Origin: DAOVFN01 sp964607835
GTDB lineage: Archaea; Aenigmatarchaeota; Aenigmatarchaeia; QMZP01
Direction: 5' to 3'
NCBI GenBank assembly: GCA_964607835.1
Contig: CAZSLL010000014.1
Span: forward strand, 1-31,527
Length of the DNA: 31,527 bases
Shown: positions 8,045-16,507 of the stretch, one piece after another
Layout of the letters: each line of letters opens with the position of its first letter
How positions within the stretch are numbered: the first letter of the stretch is position 1
The notes under the pieces: generated by a model
What the model saw: the letters and a program-made list of their open reading frames with translations, nothing else
The model's database searches: none
What the model was told of the DNA's origin: nothing
Made by a program: the position numbers and the translations under genes

Positions 8045-9280
8045 ATGCTGGAGATTCAGATTGCCTTCCTCGCTTTTCTCATAGCCCTCTCAGGGCTCTT
8101 CTCGAGCATGGAGACAGCCCTCATGTCAGTGAGCAGCATAAAGGTCAGGGCCCTGGTGAGGCAGAAGAAGAAGGGCTCTGATGCCCTGCAGAGGATTAAG
8201 GCAAACCCCGAGAGGCTGCTCATCACCATACTGGTGGGGAACAACCTGGTGAACATCGGCTCTGCCGCTCTGGCCACGCTCATAACAACCCAGATATTCG
8301 GGGACATCGGGGTGGGCATAGCGACAGGGGTCATGACAGCGCTCATTCTGGTGTTCGGGGAGATTACCCCCAAGACATTCGCCACCAAGAACGCTGTGAG
8401 GATGTCCCTCAGGCTGGCCAGGCCCCTGGAGATACTCACCAAGCTCATGTTCCCTATGGTCAGGCTCCTGGAGGCCCAGACCAACACCATGATGAACAGG
8501 TTCGGATCGAAGAAGGGGACCGAGGGCCTCACAGAGGACGAGATAAGAACCATAGTGACCATGGGGGCAGAGCAGGGCATCATCAGGAAGAAGATAGCGG
8601 GCATGATGGAGAGCCTAATAGAATTCGAGAAGAGGAGGGTCAACCAGATAATGACCCCCAAGAGCGAGGCCTTCACCGCTGACGGCAACAGGACCATAAA
8701 CGACTCCCTGGACTACATAGTCAAGACTCCATACTCAAGGTACCCTGTCTACAAGGGAGACCCCTCTGAGATAGTGGGGGTAGTGGACGTGGACGAGGTG
8801 CTCACGGCGGTCAAGTCAGGGAACCTCAAGAGGAAGCTGGCCAGCATAGCCAAGGAGCCCATATTCGTGCCAGAGAACAAGGACATTATGACCCTGCTGA
8901 GCGAGTTCGAGGAGAAGGGGGTCCCCATGGCCGTGGTGGTGGACGAGTACGGGCACTTCATGGGGCTTGTGACCATGGACGATGTCCTGGAGGAGATTGT
9001 GGGCGACATTTTCGACAAGAGCAAGAAGCCCCACGTGTACGTGAAGGCACTTGACTCAGGGGACTACATTGTTGACGGAAGGACGCCAATGAGCGTGCTC
9101 AAGGATTACATAGACCTGGACATGGAGGATAGGGAGTTCGAGACCATGGCCGGGCTCATACTCAAGGAGGCAGGAAGGATACCGAGGAAGGGCGAGATAC
9201 TGACAGTGGGCAGCCTCAGGGTCAAGATAGAGGAGGCCAGCCCCAGGACAGTGAAGAGGGTCAGGATTTTAAAGAAATAG
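8045..9280 (+). CDS. CNNM/CorC-type membrane protein with CBS domain pair
   Basis: 411 residues from ATG 8045; a start 16 codons upstream is possible but would begin before the likely transcription start. The order is a CNNM (DUF21) membrane domain of about 180 residues with three to four helices and the FGEITPKTFA segment. A linker with TEDEIRTIV follows, then two CBS motifs (MTPKSEAF through VVDVDEVL, and PMAVVVDEYGHFMGLVTMDDVLEEIVGD cited by position near residues 290-320). A C-terminal CorC/HlyC-type domain ends near VRILKK. Members are linked to magnesium, cobalt or sodium homeostasis. The ligand here is not determinable. Confidence 0.88.
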   Translation: MLEIQIAFLAFLIALSGLFSSMETALMSVSSIKVRALVRQKKKGSDALQRIKANPERLLITILVGNNLVNIGSAALATLITTQIFGDIGVGIATGVMTALILVFGEITPKTFATKNAVRMSLRLARPLEILTKLMFPMVRLLEAQTNTMMNRFGSKKGTEGLTEDEIRTIVTMGAEQGIIRKKIAGMMESLIEFEKRRVNQIMTPKSEAFTADGNRTINDSLDYIVKTPYSRYPVYKGDPSEIVGVVDVDEVLTAVKSGNLKRKLASIAKEPIFVPENKDIMTLLSEFEEKGVPMAVVVDEYGHFMGLVTMDDVLEEIVGDIFDKSKKPHVYVKALDSGDYIVDGRTPMSVLKDYIDLDMEDREFETMAGLILKEAGRIPRKGEILTVGSLRVKIEEASPRTVKRVRILKK

Positions 9281-9295
9281 GTTAATCGCTTTATC

Positions 9296-10243
9296 ATGTT
9301 CTATTCTGACAGGGCAGCCAGGGAGCTGAAAAGGCTTAAGGCGAGCAGGGTGATGCTCCAGGTCCCGGAGGGCCTCAAGCAGAAGGCCCTGGGGTTCAGC
9401 AGGGAGCTCGGGGAGAGTGGGTTCACAGTCTACCTCTCAGTGGAGCCCTGCTTCGGGGCCTGCGACACCAGGGACAGGGAGGCAAAGGCCCTGGGGTGCG
9501 ACGCGCTGGTGCACGTGGGCCACAGCGACCTCGGAAAGAAGACCGCAATTCCTGTCATCTACGAGCCATATTTCCTGGATTTTGACCCTGTGCCTGCTCT
9601 GGAGAAGGGCATGCCTTCCCTGGAGGGATTCAGGAGAATAGGCCTCCTGGCCACAGTGCAGTACATCCCTGCCCTGGCCAGGGCCAGCCGGTTCCTGAAG
9701 CAGAGGGGAAAGGAGCCCCTGACAGGAGCCCCTGCCGCAGGCCACCCAGGACAGGTGCTTGGCTGCGACCAGTCCTCTGCAAAATCCATTGAAAGCCAGG
9801 CTGACTGCTTCCTTCTCATAGGCTCAGGCAGGTTCCACGCACTGGGCATTCTCAACTCCGTCAGAAAGCCCCTTCTGTTCCTGGACGCAGAGGCTGGCTC
9901 TGTTAGTGAGCTGAGCCATGAGAGGAAGAGGCTTGAGGCCATGAGGAATGCCGGAATCGCAAAGGCCTCAGTGGCCAGGGTCTTCGGCATACTGGTGTCC
10001 AGCAAGCCGGGCCAGGCCCATCCAAAAGAGGCGGAGAGGGCAAGGAAAAGGCTGGAGGCCATTGGTAAGGAGTCCCACATACTGGTGGCAGACACCATAT
10101 CAGGGGACAAGCTCCTGGGCCTCGGCATTGGTGCGCTGGTCAACACGGCCTGCCCCAGGATATGGGAGGACTCCCCCTCGCTGGGCGTTCCTGTGATTGA
10201 GCCGGGTGATATAACGGTGCTGGAGGAGGCGTTCAGCGCCTGA
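9296..10243 (+). CDS. dph2: diphthamide biosynthesis protein Dph2
   Basis: 315 residues. Archaeal Dph2 is a homodimeric iron-sulfur enzyme. It cleaves S-adenosylmethionine to move an aminocarboxypropyl group onto a His of elongation factor 2. Three domains each supply one cluster Cys: Cys56 in EPCFGACDTR, Cys157 in VLGCDQSS and Cys286 in NTACPRIW. These fall at nearly the same positions as in the Pyrococcus enzyme. Supporting segments are QVPEGLK near residue 22, LVHVGHSD near 71 and the YIPALARA region. It follows the CNNM gene by 15 nt and probably shares its transcript. Its last 11 nt overlap the convergent RimK-like gene. Confidence 0.93.
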   Translation: MFYSDRAARELKRLKASRVMLQVPEGLKQKALGFSRELGESGFTVYLSVEPCFGACDTRDREAKALGCDALVHVGHSDLGKKTAIPVIYEPYFLDFDPVPALEKGMPSLEGFRRIGLLATVQYIPALARASRFLKQRGKEPLTGAPAAGHPGQVLGCDQSSAKSIESQADCFLLIGSGRFHALGILNSVRKPLLFLDAEAGSVSELSHERKRLEAMRNAGIAKASVARVFGILVSSKPGQAHPKEAERARKRLEAIGKESHILVADTISGDKLLGLGIGALVNTACPRIWEDSPSLGVPVIEPGDITVLEEAFSA

Positions 10244-11108
10244 GCTCCTTTGAAACGAAATCGATTATCCTCTGGGCCACGTTGATTCCCGTGGCTTTCT
10301 CTATTCCCTGTATGCCCGGGTTGATGTTGACCTCGAGCACGCTGGGCCTGCCCTTGGACTCAATCATGTCAACTGCGCATATTCTCGCGCCTATGGCCTT
10401 GGCTGCCCTGAAGCAGGTCTCCTCCATCTCAGGGGTGAGCTTGAAGGCCTCCCCGCGCCCGCCTGCGTGTATATTGGCCCTGACCTCTCCAGAGGCGGCA
10501 ACCCTCTTGTAGGAGGCTATTATCTCGTCACCCGCCAGGATGCCCCTGATGTCCTCTCCGGGGTTCTTGAGGAACTTCTCTATGAGAATCTGCTGCTTTA
10601 GGGTCTGCATGGTCTCGATGGTGGACTCGGCGGCCTCCTTGCTCTCCATGACCATGACCCCCTGGCCACCGTAACCCGAGAGGAGCTTTATCATCATGGG
10701 AAGCTTCCCCTTCCTGATTATTTCCTTGGCCACGTTTTTTGACCCGGTCAAGTATGTCTCAGGAACCTCTATCCCGCTGAACGCCAACCTCTCCAGGGTG
10801 GTGAACTTGTTGTGAGCTATGAGCACGGCCTCTGAGTGATAGGGCTTCTTCACGCCCATGATGTCAAGGAACCTCATGACAGGGTAGCCTATCCTGGCTC
10901 GCTTGGAGTCTATCCTTGGAAGGATGTAGTCGTATTTGGAGAGGCTTTCCTTCCCGTAAAGGGCGTCTATCCTGTCATCAACCGAGAGCTTGATCTCGAG
11001 TACAGGTATGTGGTCGGTCCTGAAGCCGGCCTTCCTGGCCTCCTCGAGGAGCCTTATGGTGCTGTAACCCATGGCCTTCTTGCCAGGCCCCAGCAGAGCT
11101 AGCCTCAT
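10233..11108 (-). CDS. RimK-family ATP-grasp ligase
   Basis: 291 residues with the RimK/LysX/MptN layout. An N-terminal pre-ATP-grasp domain (ILPRIDSKRARIGYP) is followed by KFTTLERLAFSGIEVPET, the glycine-rich GYGGQGV loop, the nucleotide hinge ILIEKFL, and the metal-binding end VDMIESKGRPSVLEVNINPG. These enzymes form amide bonds between a carboxyl group (often glutamate) and an amine. Known relatives modify ribosomal protein S6, make alpha-glutamyl F420 or tetrahydrosarcinapterin, or act on LysW. No carrier protein or cofactor gene nearby decides the substrate. A TATA-like CTTATTAAAC sits about 30 nt upstream. Confidence 0.88.
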   Translation of the reverse strand: MRLALLGPGKKAMGYSTIRLLEEARKAGFRTDHIPVLEIKLSVDDRIDALYGKESLSKYDYILPRIDSKRARIGYPVMRFLDIMGVKKPYHSEAVLIAHNKFTTLERLAFSGIEVPETYLTGSKNVAKEIIRKGKLPMMIKLLSGYGGQGVMVMESKEAAESTIETMQTLKQQILIEKFLKNPGEDIRGILAGDEIIASYKRVAASGEVRANIHAGGRGEAFKLTPEMEETCFRAAKAIGARICAVDMIESKGRPSVLEVNINPGIQGIEKATGINVAQRIIDFVSKELRR

Positions 11109-11148
11109 GGTATCTTAATGTTGGTGCGTGTTTAATAAGCTTGGCGGG

Positions 11149-11463
11149 TCACTTCTCTTCCTGACTTCCTGCTATGCGCTTCTTCATCCCGGTTTCCTGT
11201 AGCCAGGACTCCCCCTTCCTCAGGAGGTCCTCTATGTTGCTCATCTCCATCTCCGCCTCTCTTAGAATCTTGACCCTGTCCCTGCGGGAGAGGTGCTCCT
11301 CCTCGAGCATCCTTATCTTCTCCTCTGCATCGTCCAGTTCCTTTAGGGATTCCTCCCTGACCCTGCCCTTCTTGTCGAGGGCGTGCTCCCTGAGCCTGTC
11401 CCACCTTCTTCTGGTCCTTGCCAGGCGCCAGTTCCAGCCGAAAACCATGCCGAACAAGTCCAT
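11149..11463 (-). CDS. small coiled-coil protein, third gene of the RuBisCO operon
   Basis: 104 residues from ATG 11463. The N-terminus has a short amphipathic segment (MDLFGMVFGWNW), and the remainder is almost entirely charged helix with heptad character (residues 25-85), rich in Glu, Lys and Arg. There is no Cys and no recognised domain. The start codon overlaps the stop of the preceding oxidoreductase gene in TGATG, with GGAGG about 8 nt upstream, so translation is coupled. A longer frame runs upstream but would lie inside the previous gene. Function unknown; position suggests an accessory or scaffold for the operon. Confidence 0.6.
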   Translation of the reverse strand: MDLFGMVFGWNWRLARTRRRWDRLREHALDKKGRVREESLKELDDAEEKIRMLEEEHLSRRDRVKILREAEMEMSNIEDLLRKGESWLQETGMKKRIAGSQEEK

Positions 11464-12005
11464 CAGACTGCCTCCTTCCTGGCCTCTTCCCAGCACCTCT
11501 CCATGGCCATTATGTTGGGCTTGACTAGGTCCCTGTGGCCTGCCTCGCCGAGCTCGACCCTGACAGCCTCTTTTAGCTTCTCCAGCGGGAAGAGCCTGGA
11601 GTGCCTGAGGAAGCTCCCGAGGATGGCCACGTTGGGGATGGGTTTTCCTATGGCGTCAAGGGCAATCCTGGTGGCGTCAACGAACACAGAGCCCATGAAC
11701 TTGCTCACAGGCCTTTCTGAGTTGACCAGAATGAGTGTCCCTTTCGTGCAGCCTCCCAGCACGGCGTCCCTGCTTATGGTGGGGTCAAGGACTATGACAG
11801 CATCGGGCTCGAAAACATATCCCCTGGTGAGTATCCTTGTCCTGTCCAGCCTGCAGAAGCTGGCCACAGGTGCCCCCCTTCTCTCTGCCCCGTATATTGC
11901 GAAATCCTGGGTCTCGTAACCCGCCAGGAAGGCGGCCCGGCCAAGTATGCGGGCAGTGGTCTTGACGCCCTGGCCTCCTCTTCCGTGAACCCTTATCTCG
12001 TACAT
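11463..12005 (-). CDS. 2-oxoacid:ferredoxin oxidoreductase gamma subunit (orphan)
   Basis: 180 residues from ATG 12005. The fold is that of the gamma (catalytic domain III) subunit of pyruvate, 2-ketoglutarate or indolepyruvate ferredoxin oxidoreductases. The N-terminal glycine-rich loop is RVHGRGGQGVKTTARIL, followed by YGAERRGAPV and FCRLD, and the domain ends near VKPNIMAME. The matching alpha, beta and delta subunits are not in the window, so the 2-oxoacid cannot be named. The ribosome-binding site GAGGTG overlaps the RuBisCO stop codon, which favours ATG 12005 over ATG 12008 or GTG 12014. It lies in an operon between RuBisCO and a coiled-coil protein. Confidence 0.88.
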   Translation of the reverse strand: MYEIRVHGRGGQGVKTTARILGRAAFLAGYETQDFAIYGAERRGAPVASFCRLDRTRILTRGYVFEPDAVIVLDPTISRDAVLGGCTKGTLILVNSERPVSKFMGSVFVDATRIALDAIGKPIPNVAILGSFLRHSRLFPLEKLKEAVRVELGEAGHRDLVKPNIMAMERCWEEARKEAV

Positions 12006-12015
12006 CATTACCACC

Positions 12016-13242
12016 TCACTGGAGGCTCGTTCCCCAGGTCTTTATGGCCTGGGCCAGCTCAGGCCTTTCCTTTGCATACTCCCTTACCGGGACTCCCTCC
12101 ATGCCTGAGTCCACGGCCTGCCTTATCGCCTTGGCCCCTGCCTCAGGGCCTCCTGGATGGCCCCACAGCCCTCCCCCGAATGTCATTATGAGGTCTTTCC
12201 CGAGCGCATTCATTACCCTTGGCGCCAGGCCGGGATGCAGGCCACCCGAGGCTATGGGCATGACCGGCCTCAGCCCGTGCCACTTGTCCCTGCAGAAGGA
12301 ATCGATTTCGCTTACCTCGTCTTTCCTGCCCTCCATCTTGCCCACTATGGTGCCTGTGTGCAGGGCGCTCACCCCTGAGAGCCTGGCGAGCTTGGCAATT
12401 GAGAGCATGGATATTCCGTGCTTTGGATTCCTGGTAAGGGCGGCGTGCATGGCCCTGTGGCCGTGTATTATCATCCTGAACCTCTGCTTGGATATGTACT
12501 CCAGGGCGCTCCAGCCCGCAGTGAGTATGTCAATCATGATGCACTTGCCTCCGTGGTCCCTGACGAACTGGGCCCTCTCCAGCATCTCGTCAACAGGGGC
12601 AGTGATGTTGGCCGCGTAGATTACCCGCCTGCCCTGCTCAGAGCGAATCCTGTCCACCACATCAAGGATTCGGGTAACCCTTTCCTGGAACCTGTTGAAC
12701 ACCATGGAGCCCAGGTTCTCGTCATCCTTGCTGTAGTCCATTCCTGAGGAGTAAACCCTGTATGCCAGGTCTGCCTGCTCTCTGGGGCTGAGCCCGAGCT
12801 TGGGCTTGTATATGGTCCCCACTATGGGCCTCTTGCTTATCCTGGTGAGTTTCCTGATTTCCCTGAGGCCTATGACCGGGCCCTTGTAGCTCCTGAGCAT
12901 GGTTCTGGGAAAGCGGATGTCCTCGAGCCTTAGGTTCTTTATGGCCTTCATGCCGAAGATGTTGCCAGCCACGCTGCTCATGAGCTGGGGTATGTTCCCG
13001 GGCTCGAAGAGCTCCTTGGGGTATGCCACCCATATCCGGTTGTGCTTTATGGAAAAAACCTTGGCGTGTATCTTCTCCACAACAGGCTTCTCTGTGTACA
13101 CCCTGGTCCAGGTCCCTGTCGAGGACTCCTCTGCAACAGACTCTGCTGCTTTCCTGAGGCTGTGGCCTGATGAGGGCTCCACATAAAACTCGCATATGAG
13201 CTCGCCCCTCGGCTTGTAGCCAAGGTCAACGTATCCCGCCAT
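12016..13242 (-). CDS. rbcL: ribulose-1,5-bisphosphate carboxylase large subunit, archaeal form III type
   Basis: 408 residues, slightly shorter than typical (420-450). In archaea such enzymes usually carboxylate ribulose bisphosphate made from AMP. All key residues appear intact: STGTWT (residues 41-46), GNIFG (93-97), the YKPKLGL pair Lys146/Lys148, the carbamylated Lys172 with Asp174 and Glu175 in SKDDE, His260/His262/His266 in the HGHRAMH segment, the loop 6 Lys302 in GTIVGKMEG, SGGLHPG (332-338) and GGGLWGHPGG (356-365). This argues for true carboxylase rather than the RuBisCO-like form IV. No AMP phosphorylase or ribose-1,5-bisphosphate isomerase is in the window. Translation starts about 25-30 nt after a TATA-like TTACTTATAC. 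Confidence 0.93.
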   Translation of the reverse strand: MAGYVDLGYKPRGELICEFYVEPSSGHSLRKAAESVAEESSTGTWTRVYTEKPVVEKIHAKVFSIKHNRIWVAYPKELFEPGNIPQLMSSVAGNIFGMKAIKNLRLEDIRFPRTMLRSYKGPVIGLREIRKLTRISKRPIVGTIYKPKLGLSPREQADLAYRVYSSGMDYSKDDENLGSMVFNRFQERVTRILDVVDRIRSEQGRRVIYAANITAPVDEMLERAQFVRDHGGKCIMIDILTAGWSALEYISKQRFRMIIHGHRAMHAALTRNPKHGISMLSIAKLARLSGVSALHTGTIVGKMEGRKDEVSEIDSFCRDKWHGLRPVMPIASGGLHPGLAPRVMNALGKDLIMTFGGGLWGHPGGPEAGAKAIRQAVDSGMEGVPVREYAKERPELAQAIKTWGTSLQ

Positions 13243-13257
13243 ATTTATTAATGTGCC

Positions 13258-13275
13258 TTCAAGTATAAGTAAAAC
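13258..13275. promoter_or_regulatory. shared promoter region between rbcL and the aCPSF2-like gene
   Basis: The 47-bp gap between the two divergent genes contains AAGTATAAGTAAAAC. This provides a TATA-like element for both directions, within 20-35 nt of each start codon. Overlapping core promoters could make the two genes compete or be co-regulated; this is inferred from spacing only. Confidence 0.4.
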
Positions 13276-13289
13276 TTCAGGTCATTGCG

Positions 13290-14537
13290 ATGGTAGACAT
13301 CAGATTCTTGGGAGCCTGCAGAGAGGTAGGCAGGTCCGGGGTCCATGTATCCGCGGGGAAGGACAGCTTTGTGTTCGACTATGGGTACGAGGTCCAGTAC
13401 GGGCATGTTCCGCTTCAGCCATCGCTGCCCCTTAGCGGGGTGTTCATATCCCACGCCCACGTTGACCACTCAGGCATGGCGCCCTCGCTGTACCAGATGG
13501 GGTACAAGGGCAGTATCTACACCACCAGGGCCACTGCAGCCATCATGGAGATTCTGCTTCACGACTCCCTCAAGGTCCAGAAGAAGAGACACGAGCCCAC
13601 CCATTTCAACCCGGCGGATATTGAGCGGACCATGAGGCTGAACAAGAACCCGCCTATCGGGAAGCCAGTGCAGTTCAAGGAATCCAGGGTAAGCCTCATG
13701 GACGCAGGGCACATACCAGGGGCGTCGAGCATTCTCCTGGAGGCAGGCAGGAAGAAGCTGCTCTACACGGGAGACATCAAGTTCATGGACACCAGCCTGG
13801 TCAGGGGAGCGGGGATAGACGTTAACGGGCTGGACGCTCTCATGTGCGAATCAACCTATTCCTACAAGGACCACCCGGACAGGCACAAGCTCGAGGACAA
13901 GCTCGGGGAGATGTGCCAGGAGACCGTTTACAACAACGGGTTCATGCTCATACCAAGCTTCGCGGTGGGAAGGACGCAGGAGCTCCTTCTCATACTCCAT
14001 GACCTCGGGTTCCCCATATCACTGGACGGCATGGGCATAGAGGTAACCCAGGTCATGCTCCAGAATCCCAGGACCCTGAAGAACGCAAGCCTGCTCAGGA
14101 AGGCCTTCGGCAAGGCCCACAAGGTCTCCGGGTTCAAAGACAGGAAGCAGGTCCTTGACAGGCCGGGGGTCATAATATGCACAGCAGGCATGATGAACGG
14201 AGGTCCTGTGAGCTACTACATGAAGAAGCTCCATCACAGGGAGGACTGCACCCTGGCCATGACAGGATTCCAGGTCGAGGGCACGGTCGGGAGGACACTG
14301 CTGGACACGGGGAGATACGTGAACGAAGGCCTGGACGTGGAGCCAAAGATGAGGAGGGAGTTCATGGACTTCTCTGCCCACTCAGACCGGAGCCACATAA
14401 TAGACTACATAAAGAGGGTCAAGCCCAAGCAGGTGTTCCTCATGCACGGGGACAGGACAAAGGAGTTCGCCAAGGAGCTCCAGGGAATGGGCATTGACGC
14501 ACATGCCCCCAAGAACGGGGACGAGTTCTCGGTGTAA
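13290..14537 (+). CDS. beta-CASP metallo-beta-lactamase ribonuclease, aCPSF2-like
   Basis: 415 residues without N-terminal KH domains, which matches archaeal CPSF2-type proteins rather than aCPSF1. The metallo-beta-lactamase motifs are HAHVDHSG (His55, His57, Asp59, His60), DAGHIPGASS near 140 and TGDIK near 163. The beta-CASP domain follows, with CESTYS (motif A) and PSFAVGRTQELL. Motif C is in DFSAHSD near residue 365, and MHGD near the C-terminus completes the metal site. Members are zinc-dependent RNA endo- or exonucleases in RNA processing and decay. It is divergent from rbcL and followed by an unknown gene and RtcA. Confidence 0.9.
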   Translation: MVDIRFLGACREVGRSGVHVSAGKDSFVFDYGYEVQYGHVPLQPSLPLSGVFISHAHVDHSGMAPSLYQMGYKGSIYTTRATAAIMEILLHDSLKVQKKRHEPTHFNPADIERTMRLNKNPPIGKPVQFKESRVSLMDAGHIPGASSILLEAGRKKLLYTGDIKFMDTSLVRGAGIDVNGLDALMCESTYSYKDHPDRHKLEDKLGEMCQETVYNNGFMLIPSFAVGRTQELLLILHDLGFPISLDGMGIEVTQVMLQNPRTLKNASLLRKAFGKAHKVSGFKDRKQVLDRPGVIICTAGMMNGGPVSYYMKKLHHREDCTLAMTGFQVEGTVGRTLLDTGRYVNEGLDVEPKMRREFMDFSAHSDRSHIIDYIKRVKPKQVFLMHGDRTKEFAKELQGMGIDAHAPKNGDEFSV

Positions 14538-14568
14538 CGCTTTTAACACTTTCTGTAATCGCTGTAAC

Positions 14569-14964
14569 ATGGAAATCACCGGAAGGGACAGGATAAGAAC
14601 CAGCAGAACTGACCTCAAGGTCTACTGGATAGGCTGCAAAGAGGATTATGGGGTGGAGCACCTGGAGGATGTCATCTACCACAGCCCCGACCTGTTCGGC
14701 GGAAGGTGTGGAATAGGGAGCATATATCAGGCAGAGCACGAGCCGGGGTGCGTCATAAAGGTTATAGAGCCACTGCCGCAAGAGCCCGGAAACGCCATGG
14801 CAAGGTTCCACAATTATGAGGGAGGCAGAAGGCTCGGGCCAGGAGAGGAGGGCGCGTGCCTCGTGGAGGAGATTAACATATTCGCCCCTGAGTTCGCCCT
14901 TCTGCGGGACAAATATCATTTCAATATCCCGGAATGGATGGAGGAATTTGCGGTCGGGGTGTGA
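14569..14964 (+). CDS. conserved-looking protein of unknown function
   Basis: 131 residues from ATG 14569; a longer frame upstream overlaps the preceding gene and a TATA-like CTTTTAACAC sits at 14540-14549, so the shorter start is preferred. The sequence has no signal peptide or membrane helix. It contains WIGCKEDYG, the Gly/Cys segment LFGGRCGIGS, EPGCVIKVIEP and an acidic C-terminal half (GPGEEGACLVEEIN). Four Cys are present but are not in a clear zinc-finger spacing. I do not recognise the family. It lies between two RNA-metabolism genes on the same strand. Confidence 0.55.
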   Translation: MEITGRDRIRTSRTDLKVYWIGCKEDYGVEHLEDVIYHSPDLFGGRCGIGSIYQAEHEPGCVIKVIEPLPQEPGNAMARFHNYEGGRRLGPGEEGACLVEEINIFAPEFALLRDKYHFNIPEWMEEFAVGV

Positions 14965-15006
14965 CCCGAACCCTGTGTTTTTTAAGCTAAGTATCTTCTA
15001 TTTGTC

Positions 15007-16035
15007 ATGGATTTTCTCGAAATTGACGGCTCAGAGGGCGAGGGCGGCGGCCAGATTCTCAGGCTCTCTGTGGGGCTGTCAGCAGTCACAGGAAAGCCTG
15101 TCAGGGTCACCAATATCAGGGCCAGCCGCAACCAGCCAGGGCTCAAGGCCCAGCATCTCAGGAGCATAGAGGCCATAGCCACCTCATGCAACGCCCGGAT
15201 ATCAGGCTTCAGCGAGGGCTCCACCCAGATTGAGTTCATGCCCTGCGAGCTCGACCAGGACCACATGCGTATAGACATAGGCACTGCAGGCTCAATAGGC
15301 CTGGTGTTCCAGAGCCTCATGATTCCCGCTGTCCACACGGAGAGGCCGGTGGAGTTCGAGGTCATAGGCGGGACAGACGTGCTCTGGAGCCCGAGCGTGA
15401 CCTACTTCAGGGAGGTCTTCCTGAGCATACTGAAGAAGATGGGTATAGAGGCAGAGGTGGACATACAGAGATACGGCTTTTACCCGCAGGGAGGGGGAAG
15501 GGTCCTCCTCAGGGTGCACCCCGGGAACCTGAGGTCCCTGAGCCTGGTGGACAGGACAAGGCTGGTCAGGTATGACCTTCTGAGCGTAGCGTCAGAGCAG
15601 CTAAGGGGCGCCAGGGTGGCTGAGAGGCAGGCAGAGGCAGCCACTGAAATCCTGGGCAGGCGCTCAGAGCAGGAGCTCAGGGAGTACTACGAGACAGAGT
15701 GCGCGGGTTCCTCCATGCACATTCACGCCCATTTCGAGAACACCATTCTGGGAGCCACTGTGCTCGGAGAGAGGGGCAAGCCCTCTGAGGCAGTGGGAAA
15801 GGAATGCGCAGAGCAGGTGCTCAGGGAGGTGGAGTCAGGGGCCTGCCTGGACCGCTGGATGGGGGACCAGATTCTGCCTTACATGGCGCTGACAGGAAAG
15901 CCCTGCGAGGCCTCGGTCTCACAGGTGAGCAATCACGCCAGGACCAGCATGAGGCTCATAGAGAGATTCCTTCCGGTGGAGTTCCGCGAGAAGGAGAGCG
16001 GCAAGCACTTCATAATTTCCTCAAGACCCGTATAG
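15007..16035 (+). CDS. rtcA: RNA 3'-terminal phosphate cyclase
   Basis: 342 residues, normal length for RtcA. It converts a 3'-phosphate RNA end to a 2',3'-cyclic phosphate through a covalent AMP intermediate. Family features are the N-terminal SEGEGGGQILR, ASRNQPGLKAQHL, the GTAGSIGLV segment, YPQGGGRV, and the nucleotidylated His310 in SNHARTSM. The start follows a TATA-like TTTTTTAAGC by about 25 nt. It overlaps the convergent acyltransferase gene by 26 nt. In an organism with many tRNA introns a cyclic-phosphate-producing enzyme is suggestive, but ligation in archaea is normally done by RtcB, which is not seen here. Confidence 0.93.
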   Translation: MDFLEIDGSEGEGGGQILRLSVGLSAVTGKPVRVTNIRASRNQPGLKAQHLRSIEAIATSCNARISGFSEGSTQIEFMPCELDQDHMRIDIGTAGSIGLVFQSLMIPAVHTERPVEFEVIGGTDVLWSPSVTYFREVFLSILKKMGIEAEVDIQRYGFYPQGGGRVLLRVHPGNLRSLSLVDRTRLVRYDLLSVASEQLRGARVAERQAEAATEILGRRSEQELREYYETECAGSSMHIHAHFENTILGATVLGERGKPSEAVGKECAEQVLREVESGACLDRWMGDQILPYMALTGKPCEASVSQVSNHARTSMRLIERFLPVEFREKESGKHFIISSRPV

Positions 16036-16507
16036 GCACCCCGCCGGCCAGGACCCCTGGAGGGACATCCTTGTTCACCAGGGAGTAGGCGGCCACTATG
16101 GAGCCGTCCCCAACTTTCACTCCGGGCATGACCAGGCTCATGGCCCCTATGACGCATTTCCTTCCGATTCTGACCTTGCCTGTCCTCCACTCGCTTACCA
16201 GGAACTCGTGGCCCAGCATGGTGGCACCATAGCCGATTACAGAATGGTCACCAATCTCTATGTTCTCTGGCCAGAACACATCGAACATGGCAGAGAGGCC
16301 TATGGACACGCCTTCTCCTATCCTCATTCCGGTAAGCCTCAGAAGCCGGTTCTTGAGCCCCAGCCAGGGAATGTACTTGGAGATTGTGATGATGAAAAAG
16401 TTCAGCACCACCCTCGTGGGGCTTTTCCTGGCCTGCCAGCTCCTCAGGGAATTTCCCGGCCCCCTATGTCTGTGCCTTTCCAGCTCTCTGCCAGATGAGC
16501 TCTCCAT
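16010..16507 (-). CDS. left-handed beta-helix (hexapeptide repeat) acyltransferase
   Basis: 165 residues. The C-terminal two thirds are hexapeptide repeats: IGEGVSIG, IEIGDHSVIGYGATM, VRIGRKCVIGAMSLVMPGVKVGDGSIVAA, cited by their position at residues 62-145. The end VPPGVLAGGVPIRVLRKL is typical of this family's acetyltransferases. His/Glu in LGHEF may be catalytic. The N-terminal helix (residues 30-60) is hydrophobic and may touch the membrane. ATG 16507 overlaps the DUF504 gene by 44 nt, which is long; GTG codons about 30-34 codons downstream are alternative starts. The acceptor is unknown but sugar acetylation is common for the family. Confidence 0.82.
   Translation of the reverse strand: MESSSGRELERHRHRGPGNSLRSWQARKSPTRVVLNFFIITISKYIPWLGLKNRLLRLTGMRIGEGVSIGLSAMFDVFWPENIEIGDHSVIGYGATMLGHEFLVSEWRTGKVRIGRKCVIGAMSLVMPGVKVGDGSIVAAYSLVNKDVPPGVLAGGVPIRVLRKL

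Noticed and set aside
11132..11404. Long open frames antisense to or out of frame with recognised genes throughout the window
   Set aside because: They overlap well-supported genes, have low-complexity or Arg/Pro/Gly-rich translations, and lack matching ribosome-binding sites; GC-rich codon use opens such frames by chance.
13248..13469. Small protein in the rbcL upstream region
   Set aside because: It lies antisense to the start of the aCPSF2-like gene and covers the divergent promoter.
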